Below, in pieces: positions 17,547 through 26,157 of a stretch of DNA of 64,000 nt (the stretch's first letter is position 1; every line of letters begins with the position of its first letter). Both the position numbers and the translations under genes were made by a program. The notes under the pieces were generated by a model that was not told where the DNA came from, ran no database searches, and saw only the letters and a program-made list of their open reading frames with translations. Origin of the DNA: Phycisphaerales bacterium (GTDB taxonomy: Bacteria; Planctomycetota; Phycisphaerae; Phycisphaerales; UBA1924). The stretch covers positions 62,001 to 126,000 of the forward strand of contig JAJDCZ010000003.1 in NCBI GenBank assembly GCA_029260555.1, in the 5' to 3' direction.

Positions 17547-18652
17547 ATGATCCCTTGCCAGATCCCTGGTTGTCGCTTCTGGATGTGGATCGTCCGGTGG
17601 AGTGGCTTTGTGCGACTGGGCCTGATGCAGATGTGGTGCTTTCATCGCGGGTGAGGCTTGCGAGGAACCTGACGGGATTCTCGTTTGTGCCTCGGGCTGA
17701 TGCTCATCAAAAGCAGCGCGTGCTGGATTTGTGTCGATCCCGGATTCTGGCTGCGGAACTGGCACCCTCGATTGCATGGATTGATCTGCGCGAGATCGAT
17801 CAGCAGGAACGCAAGCTGCTGGTAGAAAGGCAGCTGATATCGCGTCAACATGCGCGAGGGAAGTTGTCCAATGGATCCGGCGGGCTGACAGAACCCAGAG
17901 CGGTTGCGATCGCGATGCCTGAGCAGAGACTTTCGATCATGGTCAATGAGGAAGATCATCTGCGGATTCAGGTGATTCGATCGGGGCTGAACCTGGCAGC
18001 AGCGATGGGTGAGGCAGACCGGGTTGATGATCTGCTCGAAGAGGGGCTGGACTTTGCATATTCGCCTCGGTTCGGGTATCTGACCGCTTGCCCGACAAAT
18101 GTCGGCACGGGCATACGGATGTCTGCGATGCTGCACCTGCCGGGGTTGAGGCTGACCGGTGAAATTGAGCGAGTTCAACGAGCTGCATGTGATATGTGTC
18201 TGGCGGTGCGCGGGCTTTATGGCGAGGGGTCAGAAGCAGCGGGCGATCTGTATCAGATTTCAAATCAGACCACACTTGGCAAAACTGAACGGGTGATCAT
18301 GCATCAACTGGCGCAGCGGATTCTGCCAGAGATTGTGCGGTATGAGCGGGCAGCCAGGCACACGCTTGTGACCAAGCGCAGGCTTGAGGTTGAGGATACG
18401 GTGCATCGTGCGATGGGTATGTTGCGATCTTCCAGGCAGCTTTCAGTTGCAGAAGTGATGCAGTTTTTGAGTCATGCCAGGCTTGGGGTCTTGCTGGGCT
18501 TGATTGAAGATGTGCCTGAGCAGGCGATCAATCGGCTGTGGCTATTGGCTCAGCCCGGGCATCTTCAGCAAGTGTGCAACAAGGTGATGAGTCAGGATGA
18601 GCGTAAGGCAGCGCGGGCATCTTTTGTGCGAACCAGCCTTGGATGTGGGTGA
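17543..18652 (+). CDS. mcsB: Protein arginine kinase McsB
   Basis: The 369-residue protein belongs to the ATP:guanido phosphotransferases: VVLSSRVRLARNLTGF near the N-terminus, ATP-contacting Arg residues, and the family signature TACPTNVGTGIRMS around the catalytic Cys. Length fits McsB. It phosphorylates arginines on proteins; in Bacillus the mark sends damaged proteins and the repressor CtsR to ClpCP. The preceding gene encodes its activator McsA. CtsR, ClpC and a YwlE-type phosphatase are not in the window, so the circuit here is incomplete or dispersed. The next gene begins 15 bases downstream. Confidence 0.93.
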   Translation: MNDPLPDPWLSLLDVDRPVEWLCATGPDADVVLSSRVRLARNLTGFSFVPRADAHQKQRVLDLCRSRILAAELAPSIAWIDLREIDQQERKLLVERQLISRQHARGKLSNGSGGLTEPRAVAIAMPEQRLSIMVNEEDHLRIQVIRSGLNLAAAMGEADRVDDLLEEGLDFAYSPRFGYLTACPTNVGTGIRMSAMLHLPGLRLTGEIERVQRAACDMCLAVRGLYGEGSEAAGDLYQISNQTTLGKTERVIMHQLAQRILPEIVRYERAARHTLVTKRRLEVEDTVHRAMGMLRSSRQLSVAEVMQFLSHARLGVLLGLIEDVPEQAINRLWLLAQPGHLQQVCNKVMSQDERKAARASFVRTSLGCG

Positions 18653-18667
18653 GTGTGAAGGATGACG

Positions 18668-19636
18668 ATGCAACCTGAAACAGAGGGTGGCAGGGGCGTG
18701 CGGGATGAAGGGGCAAGGGGGAAGGAAGTTTTTGTCTGGCCTCCAAAAGAGCCTGAATCTGCAGAGGATTCAGCAAATTCTTCAGCGTCAAATCAAGCGA
18801 AAAAACAAGAACGAGCACAAACTGAAAATCAGCGGGTTGTTTTGCGTGGCAGGGATGGTGGGGGGGATGAGCCCTGGTTTGTGCAAGTTGAGCGTGCGTG
18901 GCTTGGGTATTCGTGTGAGCCTTGGAAGGTGCGTGTGGGGCGAAGTGGGTGGGAAGCTGACAGATCGAGTTGTGTTGGGGGCTGGGTTTATTGTCCTGGG
19001 TGTGGGCAGAGTGTGGGGGAGCATGAGGTGATGCATGATGAGAAGCGTGGGAGGCTTGCGTGTAGTGGTTGTAGCGGCGTGAAACTGCCTTGGGATCGTG
19101 TGGTTCGGCTGGGTGAGTATGAGGGTGTTTTGGGGGGTGCGATTCGTGATCTGAAGTTTTCAGGGATGCGTCAGCTGGGGTTTGAGCTTGGGGGGCTGCT
19201 GGGCTTGCGGATTGGCCAGGCGATGGCTGATGCGGGGGTTGGCGGGCGGTCCGTGGGTGTGGTTCCGATGCCGATTTCGCTGAGGCGGAGGCTGAGTCGG
19301 GGAATTGATCATGGGCTGGCGCTGGCTCGCGGGGTGAGGCGTGAGACGGGGTTGGAGCTTGTTGGAGCTTTGGAAAGGGAGCATCGACCCTCGCAGACGC
19401 ATGTGCCCAGGGGCAAAAGGCGGGCGAATGTCGCTGGTTCGATATCAGTGCGGCAGCAACACGGGCTGAGGCCCGAATCGATCATCCTGATGATTGATGA
19501 TGTGATGACGACGGGGTCGACGATGCGGGCTGCATGCGGGGCACTGAGAGCATCAGGGCTTGGTGTGGAGATATGGGCGTGTGTTTGTGGGGTCGCCAAT
19601 GATCGTGGGCGGTGTGGTGGGGGAGGTGGGGGGTAG
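18668..19636 (+). CDS. ComF-family phosphoribosyltransferase-like protein
   Basis: The 322-residue protein has a zinc-ribbon pair (CPGCGQS and CSGCSG, about residues 105-135), the linker YEGVLGGAIRDLKFSGMRQL typical of ComF, and a C-terminal type I phosphoribosyltransferase fold with PRPP loop ILMIDDVMTTGSTM. ComF proteins take part in DNA uptake or processing; the biochemical reaction is not settled. The N-terminal ~85 residues are extra, hydrophilic and variable. The last six residues are Gly, encoded by a G-rich tract. AAGG six bases before the ATG at 18668 decides the start over the ATG at 18662. It is co-transcribed with mcsAB by spacing. Confidence 0.82.
   Translation: MQPETEGGRGVRDEGARGKEVFVWPPKEPESAEDSANSSASNQAKKQERAQTENQRVVLRGRDGGGDEPWFVQVERAWLGYSCEPWKVRVGRSGWEADRSSCVGGWVYCPGCGQSVGEHEVMHDEKRGRLACSGCSGVKLPWDRVVRLGEYEGVLGGAIRDLKFSGMRQLGFELGGLLGLRIGQAMADAGVGGRSVGVVPMPISLRRRLSRGIDHGLALARGVRRETGLELVGALEREHRPSQTHVPRGKRRANVAGSISVRQQHGLRPESIILMIDDVMTTGSTMRAACGALRASGLGVEIWACVCGVANDRGRCGGGGGG
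19606..19633. repeat. G-rich tract at the 3' end of the comF-like gene
   Basis: G-runs of 2-6 interrupted by T or A on the top strand. They encode the poly-Gly C-terminus of the ComF-like protein. Confidence 0.7.
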
Positions 19637-20129
19637 AAGATGGGGTTGATGTGGGAAAAAGGGGGGACGATGAAGTTTTTTGATGGGTGGAAGCTTGACT
19701 GTCTGGGGGTGGTGTCTACACTAGGCGTTGCCCGATCCGGGCGATTTCGAGTCGGCTCATTGCTGCATGTAATGGGCCGATCGGCATCTTTGGCAAGTGA
19801 ACAGTTGGATGACCAACGAGAGCGTACAGTTCTGGCAGCGGTTGCACCCGCGTCCTTGAGCAAGGACAGTCAGAACTGATATAAAATCGCTCTTTGAGGT
19901 CACAGCCCTCAAATTTTACACCCCGTGCAAAGGTCATTTATGGCTTTGGGGTATTGAACAATCGTTGACCGAGGGGTTGACGAGTCATTAACTTTGTTGA
20001 TGGCAAAGACCGGCTCTGGCACTTCTTTTTCCTGGAAGTGTCAGGGTAACGCCGGACAACACTTCTATTGTAGATGAACATTATCAGGATTGATCGAAAG
20101 ATTGGGAATGATGGTGAAATCAACGAACA
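19637..20129 (+). promoter_or_regulatory. 16S rRNA promoter and leader
   Basis: A good sigma-70 promoter lies at 19856-19885: TTGAGC, 18 bases, TATAAA within TATAAAAT. This gives a leader of about 240 bases before the mature 16S. A second, weaker candidate is TTGACC/TTAACT near 19967-19995. A 10-bp stem pairs CTGGCACTTC (20016-20025) with GAAGTGTCAG (20035-20044), with one G-U pair, and may be a processing or antitermination signal. No protein-coding frame here is convincing. Confidence 0.65.
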
Positions 20130-21627
<1,498 letters not shown>

Positions 21628-21799
21628 GATTTCCTTAGACTCATGTCAATGTTTATTGCTGGCCATCTTTATTGATGGGTAGGTGGAGTGATCCACGCAT
21701 GTGCATGTCAGTGCTATCTCGTCTGCCATCTGGTGGATAAATACTCGGTAACGAGTGTTGAATCGGTCATCCAACTGTTCACAGGCCCAAGATGCCTGT

Positions 21800-21817
21800 C
21801 CAGACATTATTGTCTGG
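21800..21817 (+). other. Hairpin in the 16S trailer
   Basis: CCAGACA (21800-21806) pairs perfectly with TGTCTGG (21811-21817) around TTAT. It lies in the transcribed trailer between 16S and the terminator and may serve in 3' processing. Confidence 0.5.
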
Positions 21818-21842
21818 CATGCAAATATACTTTGCTTTCAAG

Positions 21843-21868
21843 AACCCGCGCTCGTCGCGGGTTTTTTT
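21843..21868 (+). terminator. Rho-independent terminator of the 16S transcript
   Basis: AACCCGCG (21843-21850) pairs with CGCGGGTT (21856-21863) around CTCGT, followed by a run of T to 21868. It closes the rRNA unit about 220 bases after the 16S 3' end. Confidence 0.92.
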
Positions 21869-22059
21869 ATTGCATGAGTCTCTGCCAATCTTCAGGCATG
21901 GTTACGCCATGCTGGGCTACAAGTGTCGCCTGGTTTGGCTTGCTCTTTGGGTCCAAGTATAAGATCAGGATCCAAGCGGTGAGAGATTCGTGCTCCGAGG
22001 CGAACAGAAAATCAAAACTTTGCAGATTGGCATTTTTTTATTTGCAGAGTCTGTGTCAT
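21867..22059 (-). pseudogene. Small gene interrupted at an A7 run
   Basis: On the minus strand a frame ending ...ATLVAQHGVTMPEDWQRLMQ and a stop at 21867 reads like a true protein C-terminus, but it meets a stop directly upstream of an A7 run (22032-22038). Removing one A joins it to an ATG at 22059 (MTQTLQIK...), giving 63 residues. Adding one A joins it to a longer frame beginning at 22150. The product would be a small soluble protein of unknown function. It may be a pseudogene, a programmed slippage site or a sequencing error in the homopolymer. Confidence 0.4.
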
Positions 22060-22253
22060 GATAAATGAGTGATTTCACGCAGAAGACGGATGTGGACAAG
22101 CGTTTCTTCTTGGGTGAGTGAAGAGTATTGAAAATTTCTACGATGCCCATTGCACGATTGTGAAGTGATCAGGGGTCATGATCCTGTATTATGGGTCATC
22201 TTTTGGGCTGGGGTGCAAGAGTCATTGCATTTGATACCGATATGCTAATGGTT

Positions 22254-23375
22254 ATGCGATATGCGATGATCATGGCGGGCGGTGCTGGGACAAGACTCTG
22301 GCCTTTGAGCAGGCAGAATAAACCCAAGCAGCTTTTGCGGTTTATTCAAAGACCTGGTGTTTCCTCAGCACAATCGCTGCTTGAACTTGCAGCAGCGAGG
22401 CTCGATGGACTGGTTCCTGAAGATCGCAGACTTATTTGCACAGGCGAGCGGTATCGAAATGCGATCCGGGAATCGCTGCCTGCGTTTACTGATCAGCGCA
22501 TTTTGGGCGAGCCTGAGGGCAGAGATACGGTGAACGCGGTTGGTTTGACAGCTGCGGTTCTTGCCAAAGATGATCCTGATGCCATCTTCGCGGTTTTGAC
22601 TGCGGATCAGATCATTGAGCCTGTAGATGTGTTTCAGGAGCGGGTCGATGTGGGCTTTACGCTGGTTGAAGAAGATCCGTCGCGCTTTGTGACCTTTGCC
22701 ATCACGCCAACATTTGCTGCGACAGGGTACGGGTATGTCAGGCAGGCAGACTCGATTGCAAGTTCATCGGGGCGTTGGGGAGAGGGTGTGGCGTATGGGG
22801 TGGCGGAGTTTGTTGAGAAGCCTCCGCTTGAAAAGGCAGAGCAGTATTTGGCCAGCGGCGACTATGGCTGGAACGCGGGCATGTTTGTTTTTCATGCGGG
22901 CACTTTTTTGTCTTGTCTGGAACGCTTCAAACCTGAGATCTACAAGGGGCTGATGAAGATTCAGGCTGCATGGGGAACAGCGGACCAGCAGCGTGTGCTT
23001 GGTGAGGTGTATCGCACGCTTGAGAAGGTGAGTGTGGATTATGCGGTGATGGAGCCTGCATCTGGTGATGAACAGGTGTCGATAGCCATGGTAAAGATGC
23101 CCGTGAGCTGGCTTGATGTGGGTTCATGGCCCAGTTATTGCCAGACGATGGAGCCTGATGCTGAAGGCAACCATCTGGTGGGCGCAGGCGAACAGGTGGT
23201 GGTGGATAGTTCTGGGAATCTGGTGTTTGGCGATGTGCAGGGGCATACGACAGCACTATTGGGTGTGGAAGGGATGATTGTGGTGCATACAGCTGATGCG
23301 ACGCTGGTGATGCCTATGGATCGTGCGCAGGATCTCAAGAGTTTGCACTCACTGGTCAATGAGAAGCTGCAATAG
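22254..23375 (+). CDS. manC: Mannose-1-phosphate guanylyltransferase
   Basis: The 373-residue protein carries the nucleotidyltransferase signature MAGGAGTRLWPLSRQNKPKQ, with the following pyrophosphorylase motifs VLTADQII and VEKPPLEKAEQYL and GWNAGMFVF. It makes GDP-mannose from mannose-1-phosphate and GTP for glycans. It has the short form without the C-terminal isomerase domain of AlgA/ManC fusions. The start at 22254 puts the family's opening strand at the N-terminus; the frame extends 21 codons upstream. A TATGCT hexamer ends seven bases before this ATG and no ribosome site is present. ruvX follows after two bases. Confidence 0.92.
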   Translation: MRYAMIMAGGAGTRLWPLSRQNKPKQLLRFIQRPGVSSAQSLLELAAARLDGLVPEDRRLICTGERYRNAIRESLPAFTDQRILGEPEGRDTVNAVGLTAAVLAKDDPDAIFAVLTADQIIEPVDVFQERVDVGFTLVEEDPSRFVTFAITPTFAATGYGYVRQADSIASSSGRWGEGVAYGVAEFVEKPPLEKAEQYLASGDYGWNAGMFVFHAGTFLSCLERFKPEIYKGLMKIQAAWGTADQQRVLGEVYRTLEKVSVDYAVMEPASGDEQVSIAMVKMPVSWLDVGSWPSYCQTMEPDAEGNHLVGAGEQVVVDSSGNLVFGDVQGHTTALLGVEGMIVVHTADATLVMPMDRAQDLKSLHSLVNEKLQ

Positions 23376-23377
23376 CG

Positions 23378-23809
23378 ATGCGATATCTGACGATTGATCT
23401 TGGTGACCAGCGGACGGGGCTTGCTGTTGGCGATGATGACATGAACATCGCATGTCCGGTGGGTTTGATCGAGATTCCGACAGGGGAGGATGAGGGGCGG
23501 GCGCTTTTAAATCAGATTAAGCGGGCGATTGATGAGCATCTGGATTCTGCTGATGAGCTTGTGGTGGGGTTGCCTTTGAATATGGATGGCACAGAAGGTG
23601 GCCGGGCAAAGATTGTGCGCGAGTTTGCTGTGCGACTTGAGGAAACAACGGGGCGAGTGGTGCATTTTCAAGATGAAAGGCTGACCAGTGTTGAGGCGAA
23701 CTGGTCGATGTCGCAGACGGGCATGACCCATCGAGAAAAAAAGAATCGACGCGATGCGATGGCAGCAGCAGCGATTTTGCGAGATTTCCTGTCTCACAAG
23801 AAGATGTAA
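23378..23809 (+). CDS. ruvX: Putative pre-16S rRNA nuclease / Holliday junction resolvase YqgF
   Basis: The 143-residue protein has the YqgF RNase H-like fold: LTIDLGDQRTGLAVGDD at the start, VVGLPLNMDGTEGG in the middle, FQDERLTSVEA, and a final DAMAAAAILRDFL. The acidic residues in these motifs are the expected catalytic ones. In E. coli YqgF trims the 5' end of pre-16S rRNA. It starts two bases after manC, so the two are co-transcribed, and it lies only 1.8 kb after the 16S gene. Confidence 0.9.
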   Translation: MRYLTIDLGDQRTGLAVGDDDMNIACPVGLIEIPTGEDEGRALLNQIKRAIDEHLDSADELVVGLPLNMDGTEGGRAKIVREFAVRLEETTGRVVHFQDERLTSVEANWSMSQTGMTHREKKNRRDAMAAAAILRDFLSHKKM

Positions 23810-23841
23810 ATATTGTGTGCTGTCATTTTGAAGTGCGCATG

Positions 23842-23863
23842 AAAAAGCCCCCGGGTGGGGGCT
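23842..23863 (-). terminator. Terminator between convergent genes
   Basis: AGCCCCC (23846-23852) pairs with GGGGGCT (23857-23863). On the minus strand the stem is followed by TTTTTC, ending the YceI gene. It can also halt ruvX transcripts, as a looser T-run follows on the plus strand. Confidence 0.75.
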
Positions 23864-23892
23864 GGTGTGTTTTTGAAGTTTGATGATGTGGG

Positions 23893-24657
23893 TCAGCCTT
23901 GCTTTTCGGGGGCGACGGTAGACAGGACGAGAGAAGTGTCGATTTTGACCTCATTGGCGAACTTCTTTTTCTTGGAGATGACGGGGTGTTCGACCTTGTA
24001 GTCGCTTAGAAGGACGCTGTATTTGGCGCGAATCGCGAGCAGGTCGCCTTGGGCGACTTTTTCGGTGCTGGCACTTTGGGTGCGGAAGCTGAGTGTGGCG
24101 TTGGGGATGGTTTTTTTGTTGGTGACGCCATGGATTGTGAACTCGCCGACGAGAGTTGCGGAGTAGGTTTTAAAGCCCTCGCCTTCTTTTGCGAGTTTCT
24201 GGTCTTTGACTTCGAGGATTTTGAAGATGATGTAGGGGTTTTTCTTTGCGTTGAGCCACTCGCGTTTGGTGAGGTGCTTGTTGCGGGTTTTGTTGCCGGT
24301 GTCGATGGAGTTAACGGGCAAGTGCCATTCGCCAGCGATGAGGCGATCATCTGCTCGGACAACAGCGTAGCCGATGGTGCGGTTGGAGTTGCCTTCGATG
24401 GTTTCGACGGGTGCTTTGGAAACGAAGTGCATTTGGGTGTCACGGTCAGCAAGGGCGTGGAAGACGGTGCCAAGAGAGGCTTGGTCTTTTGGGACGAGCA
24501 GGGATTTGCCGCTTTCAGCGTGCTGGACGAAGCCTTGGGGTGCGGGTGGTGGACCTTTGTGTTTTTTCTTGTTTCGATTGCCATACTGTGCTGATGCAGT
24601 GGAAGCGATCAGGAGTGAGAGGGCTGCGGCCATGATCAGACGAGAGTTGAAATGCAT
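23893..24657 (-). CDS. Exported YceI-like protein
   Basis: The 254-residue protein has a signal peptide (MAAALSLLIASTASA), a basic linker (NRNKKKHKG) and a YceI-like lipocalin domain, seen in IAGEWHLPVNSIDTGNKTRN, LNAKKNPYIIFK and ATLVGEFTIHGVTNKKTIP. YceI proteins bind long isoprenoid chains in the periplasm and some act in stress or quinone transport. The domain opens less canonically than usual (VFHALADRDTQMHFVSKAPV). Start at 24657 puts the signal peptide at the N-terminus; GGAG lies about eleven bases upstream. The next minus-strand gene upstream is separated by 91 bases. Confidence 0.8.
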   Translation of the reverse strand: MHFNSRLIMAAALSLLIASTASAQYGNRNKKKHKGPPPAPQGFVQHAESGKSLLVPKDQASLGTVFHALADRDTQMHFVSKAPVETIEGNSNRTIGYAVVRADDRLIAGEWHLPVNSIDTGNKTRNKHLTKREWLNAKKNPYIIFKILEVKDQKLAKEGEGFKTYSATLVGEFTIHGVTNKKTIPNATLSFRTQSASTEKVAQGDLLAIRAKYSVLLSDYKVEHPVISKKKKFANEVKIDTSLVLSTVAPEKQG

Positions 24658-24748
24658 GATTGTGGGTTCTCCATTTCTCAATAACCAAAGATGAAAACAG
24701 ATTCAGCCGTGTGCTGAGTCTGGTGTATCAACGAGATGGGAGGGGAGA

Positions 24749-25111
24749 TTATTCCGAATCATTTTTGTGATGTGATTTTCTTTTGGACCATCCGATGGGC
24801 TGGATGGCCAGGAGTGCGACGAGCAGGGCAGGGCCTGCTACGGTCATGAGTGAGACCGCCTCGGCATTTGCAGCGGGGGAGGGCAAGAGGCCGAAAGTGA
24901 AGCGGTTGTCGAGTTTTTGTACTTCGCCCAGATCGTCGTTCAGGCCGGTATCACTAAAGAGATCAGAAAGACCGGAATCGGCCTGCTGGGTGAGTTCTTC
25001 GGTGGGAAAGCGTGTCAGAGCCTTGCGCCCAGTGGCGGTCCATAACATGAACGCCTGGAGTGAAATGAACAGACAGCAAACAACAATGACACTTCGTATA
25101 ATTCGGACCAT
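24749..25111 (-). CDS. Small membrane protein of unknown function
   Basis: A 120-residue protein with two hydrophobic segments, at residues 5-23 (RSVIVVCCLFISLQAFML) and about 86-104 (VSLMTVAGPALLVALLAI), and an acidic loop of about 60 residues between them that should lie outside the cytoplasm. The C-terminus is basic (SKRKSHHKND), which fits the positive-inside rule. GAGGT six bases before the ATG at 25111 decides the start. I recognise no family. Confidence 0.7.
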   Translation of the reverse strand: MVRIIRSVIVVCCLFISLQAFMLWTATGRKALTRFPTEELTQQADSGLSDLFSDTGLNDDLGEVQKLDNRFTFGLLPSPAANAEAVSLMTVAGPALLVALLAIQPIGWSKRKSHHKNDSE

Positions 25112-25207
25112 GGTGTACCTCGCGAGTATTGGTTCTGCTGGAATCAACAACCCCGCGTAAGGCGTTGTTCCTTATTGTAAAGAATATTTTTCAAGGATGA
25201 GTTTTTC

Positions 25208-26113
25208 ATGTATGCAAATCATTCAGGCAATGTTCGATGCAGATGCAGAATCGGCACCTTCCTGCTGGCGGGGTTTCTGGCGGGGGGGGGGGGTCAATCT
25301 GCGCTGGCACAGGATGAATCTGTCAGCCAGGTGAAGAGCGAGGATGCCAGTCAGGCAGAGATAACTGCTGGTGAGTTGCTTGCATTGATTGAGCACGACG
25401 GGCAGAATGTGGAGCAGTTTGACGGGTCGATACAGTTTGTGCGTACCTTTTCCATTGAAGGCGATATCCAGGAGCGGCGGGGTCGTGTGTTTTTCGGCAA
25501 GGGTCGGGGGGCTCGAATTCGTGATCAAGAGGAACGGGCGGATGCGTATGCGGTGCGGTTTCATGAGCTGAGGGTGGGCGATCGTGTGGAGCCTGAGTTC
25601 AAGGCCTATGCGTTTGATGGGCAGTGGGTGGTTGAGAAGCTGCCAGAGGAACGGATGTTTCGGAAGGTTCAGTTGGCGCCGCCTTGGGAGCAGTTTGATC
25701 CGCTTGCAGATGGGCAGAGGCCACTACTGATCCCGATGGGCGTGAAGAAGGATCAGGTGTTGGCACGGTTTGTTGCAACGGAGCTGCCCGCTACAGAAGG
25801 GCTTGATGAGAAGCTTCAGCCTTATGCAGAAAAGGCTCGGCATTTGAAGCTGGTACCAAAGCCTGGGTATCAGGATGAAGATGGATATGAGGAGATTCAT
25901 TTGTGGGTCAGGCCTGATGAGCAAGGGCAGATGCTGCCCTGGATCGTGTGGGCGGTTGATTCGGTGGGCGATGAGAGCTTTGTGCGGATCATCGGGTTGC
26001 GAGTGAATGAGCAGGCGCAGATTCCTGATGATGTTTTTGATATGAGCACGCCCGGCGAGGGCTGGGATGTGCAGATTTCGCCGATGAAGGTGCTGGAGGA
26101 TGCGGATCAATAG
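25208..26113 (+). CDS. Exported LolA-like lipoprotein-carrier family protein
   Basis: The 301-residue product has a signal peptide (CRIGTFLLAGFLAGGGG...SALA) and a beta-rich domain with the flow of LolA-type outer-membrane lipoprotein carriers: VEQFDGSIQFVRTF, GRVFFGKGRGARI and YAFDGQWVVEKLPEERMFRK. LolA moves lipoproteins across the periplasm; planctomycete relatives may have other ligands, so the family call is tentative. AAGGATGA precedes the ATG. The signal peptide contains four Gly codons from a G12 run, so a one-base slip would shut the gene off. The TPR-protease gene follows by 44 bases and is likely co-transcribed. Confidence 0.7.
   Translation: MYANHSGNVRCRCRIGTFLLAGFLAGGGGQSALAQDESVSQVKSEDASQAEITAGELLALIEHDGQNVEQFDGSIQFVRTFSIEGDIQERRGRVFFGKGRGARIRDQEERADAYAVRFHELRVGDRVEPEFKAYAFDGQWVVEKLPEERMFRKVQLAPPWEQFDPLADGQRPLLIPMGVKKDQVLARFVATELPATEGLDEKLQPYAEKARHLKLVPKPGYQDEDGYEEIHLWVRPDEQGQMLPWIVWAVDSVGDESFVRIIGLRVNEQAQIPDDVFDMSTPGEGWDVQISPMKVLEDADQ
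25282..25293. repeat. G12 homopolymer in a signal-peptide coding region
   Basis: Twelve consecutive G on the top strand, 74 bases after the ATG of the LolA-like gene. Homopolymers of this length mutate by slippage and can turn a gene on and off. Confidence 0.9.
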
Positions 26114-26157
26114 ATGGAATTGTTCCAAAGAGTGCATGTGGGAAAAGGAGCGGGTTT

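Noticed and set aside
19640-19879. A 79-codon frame between comF and 16S
   Set aside because: It covers the rRNA promoter region and has no conserved pattern or ribosome site.
21688-22068. A 126-codon plus-strand frame after 16S
   Set aside because: It runs through the rRNA trailer hairpin and the terminator.
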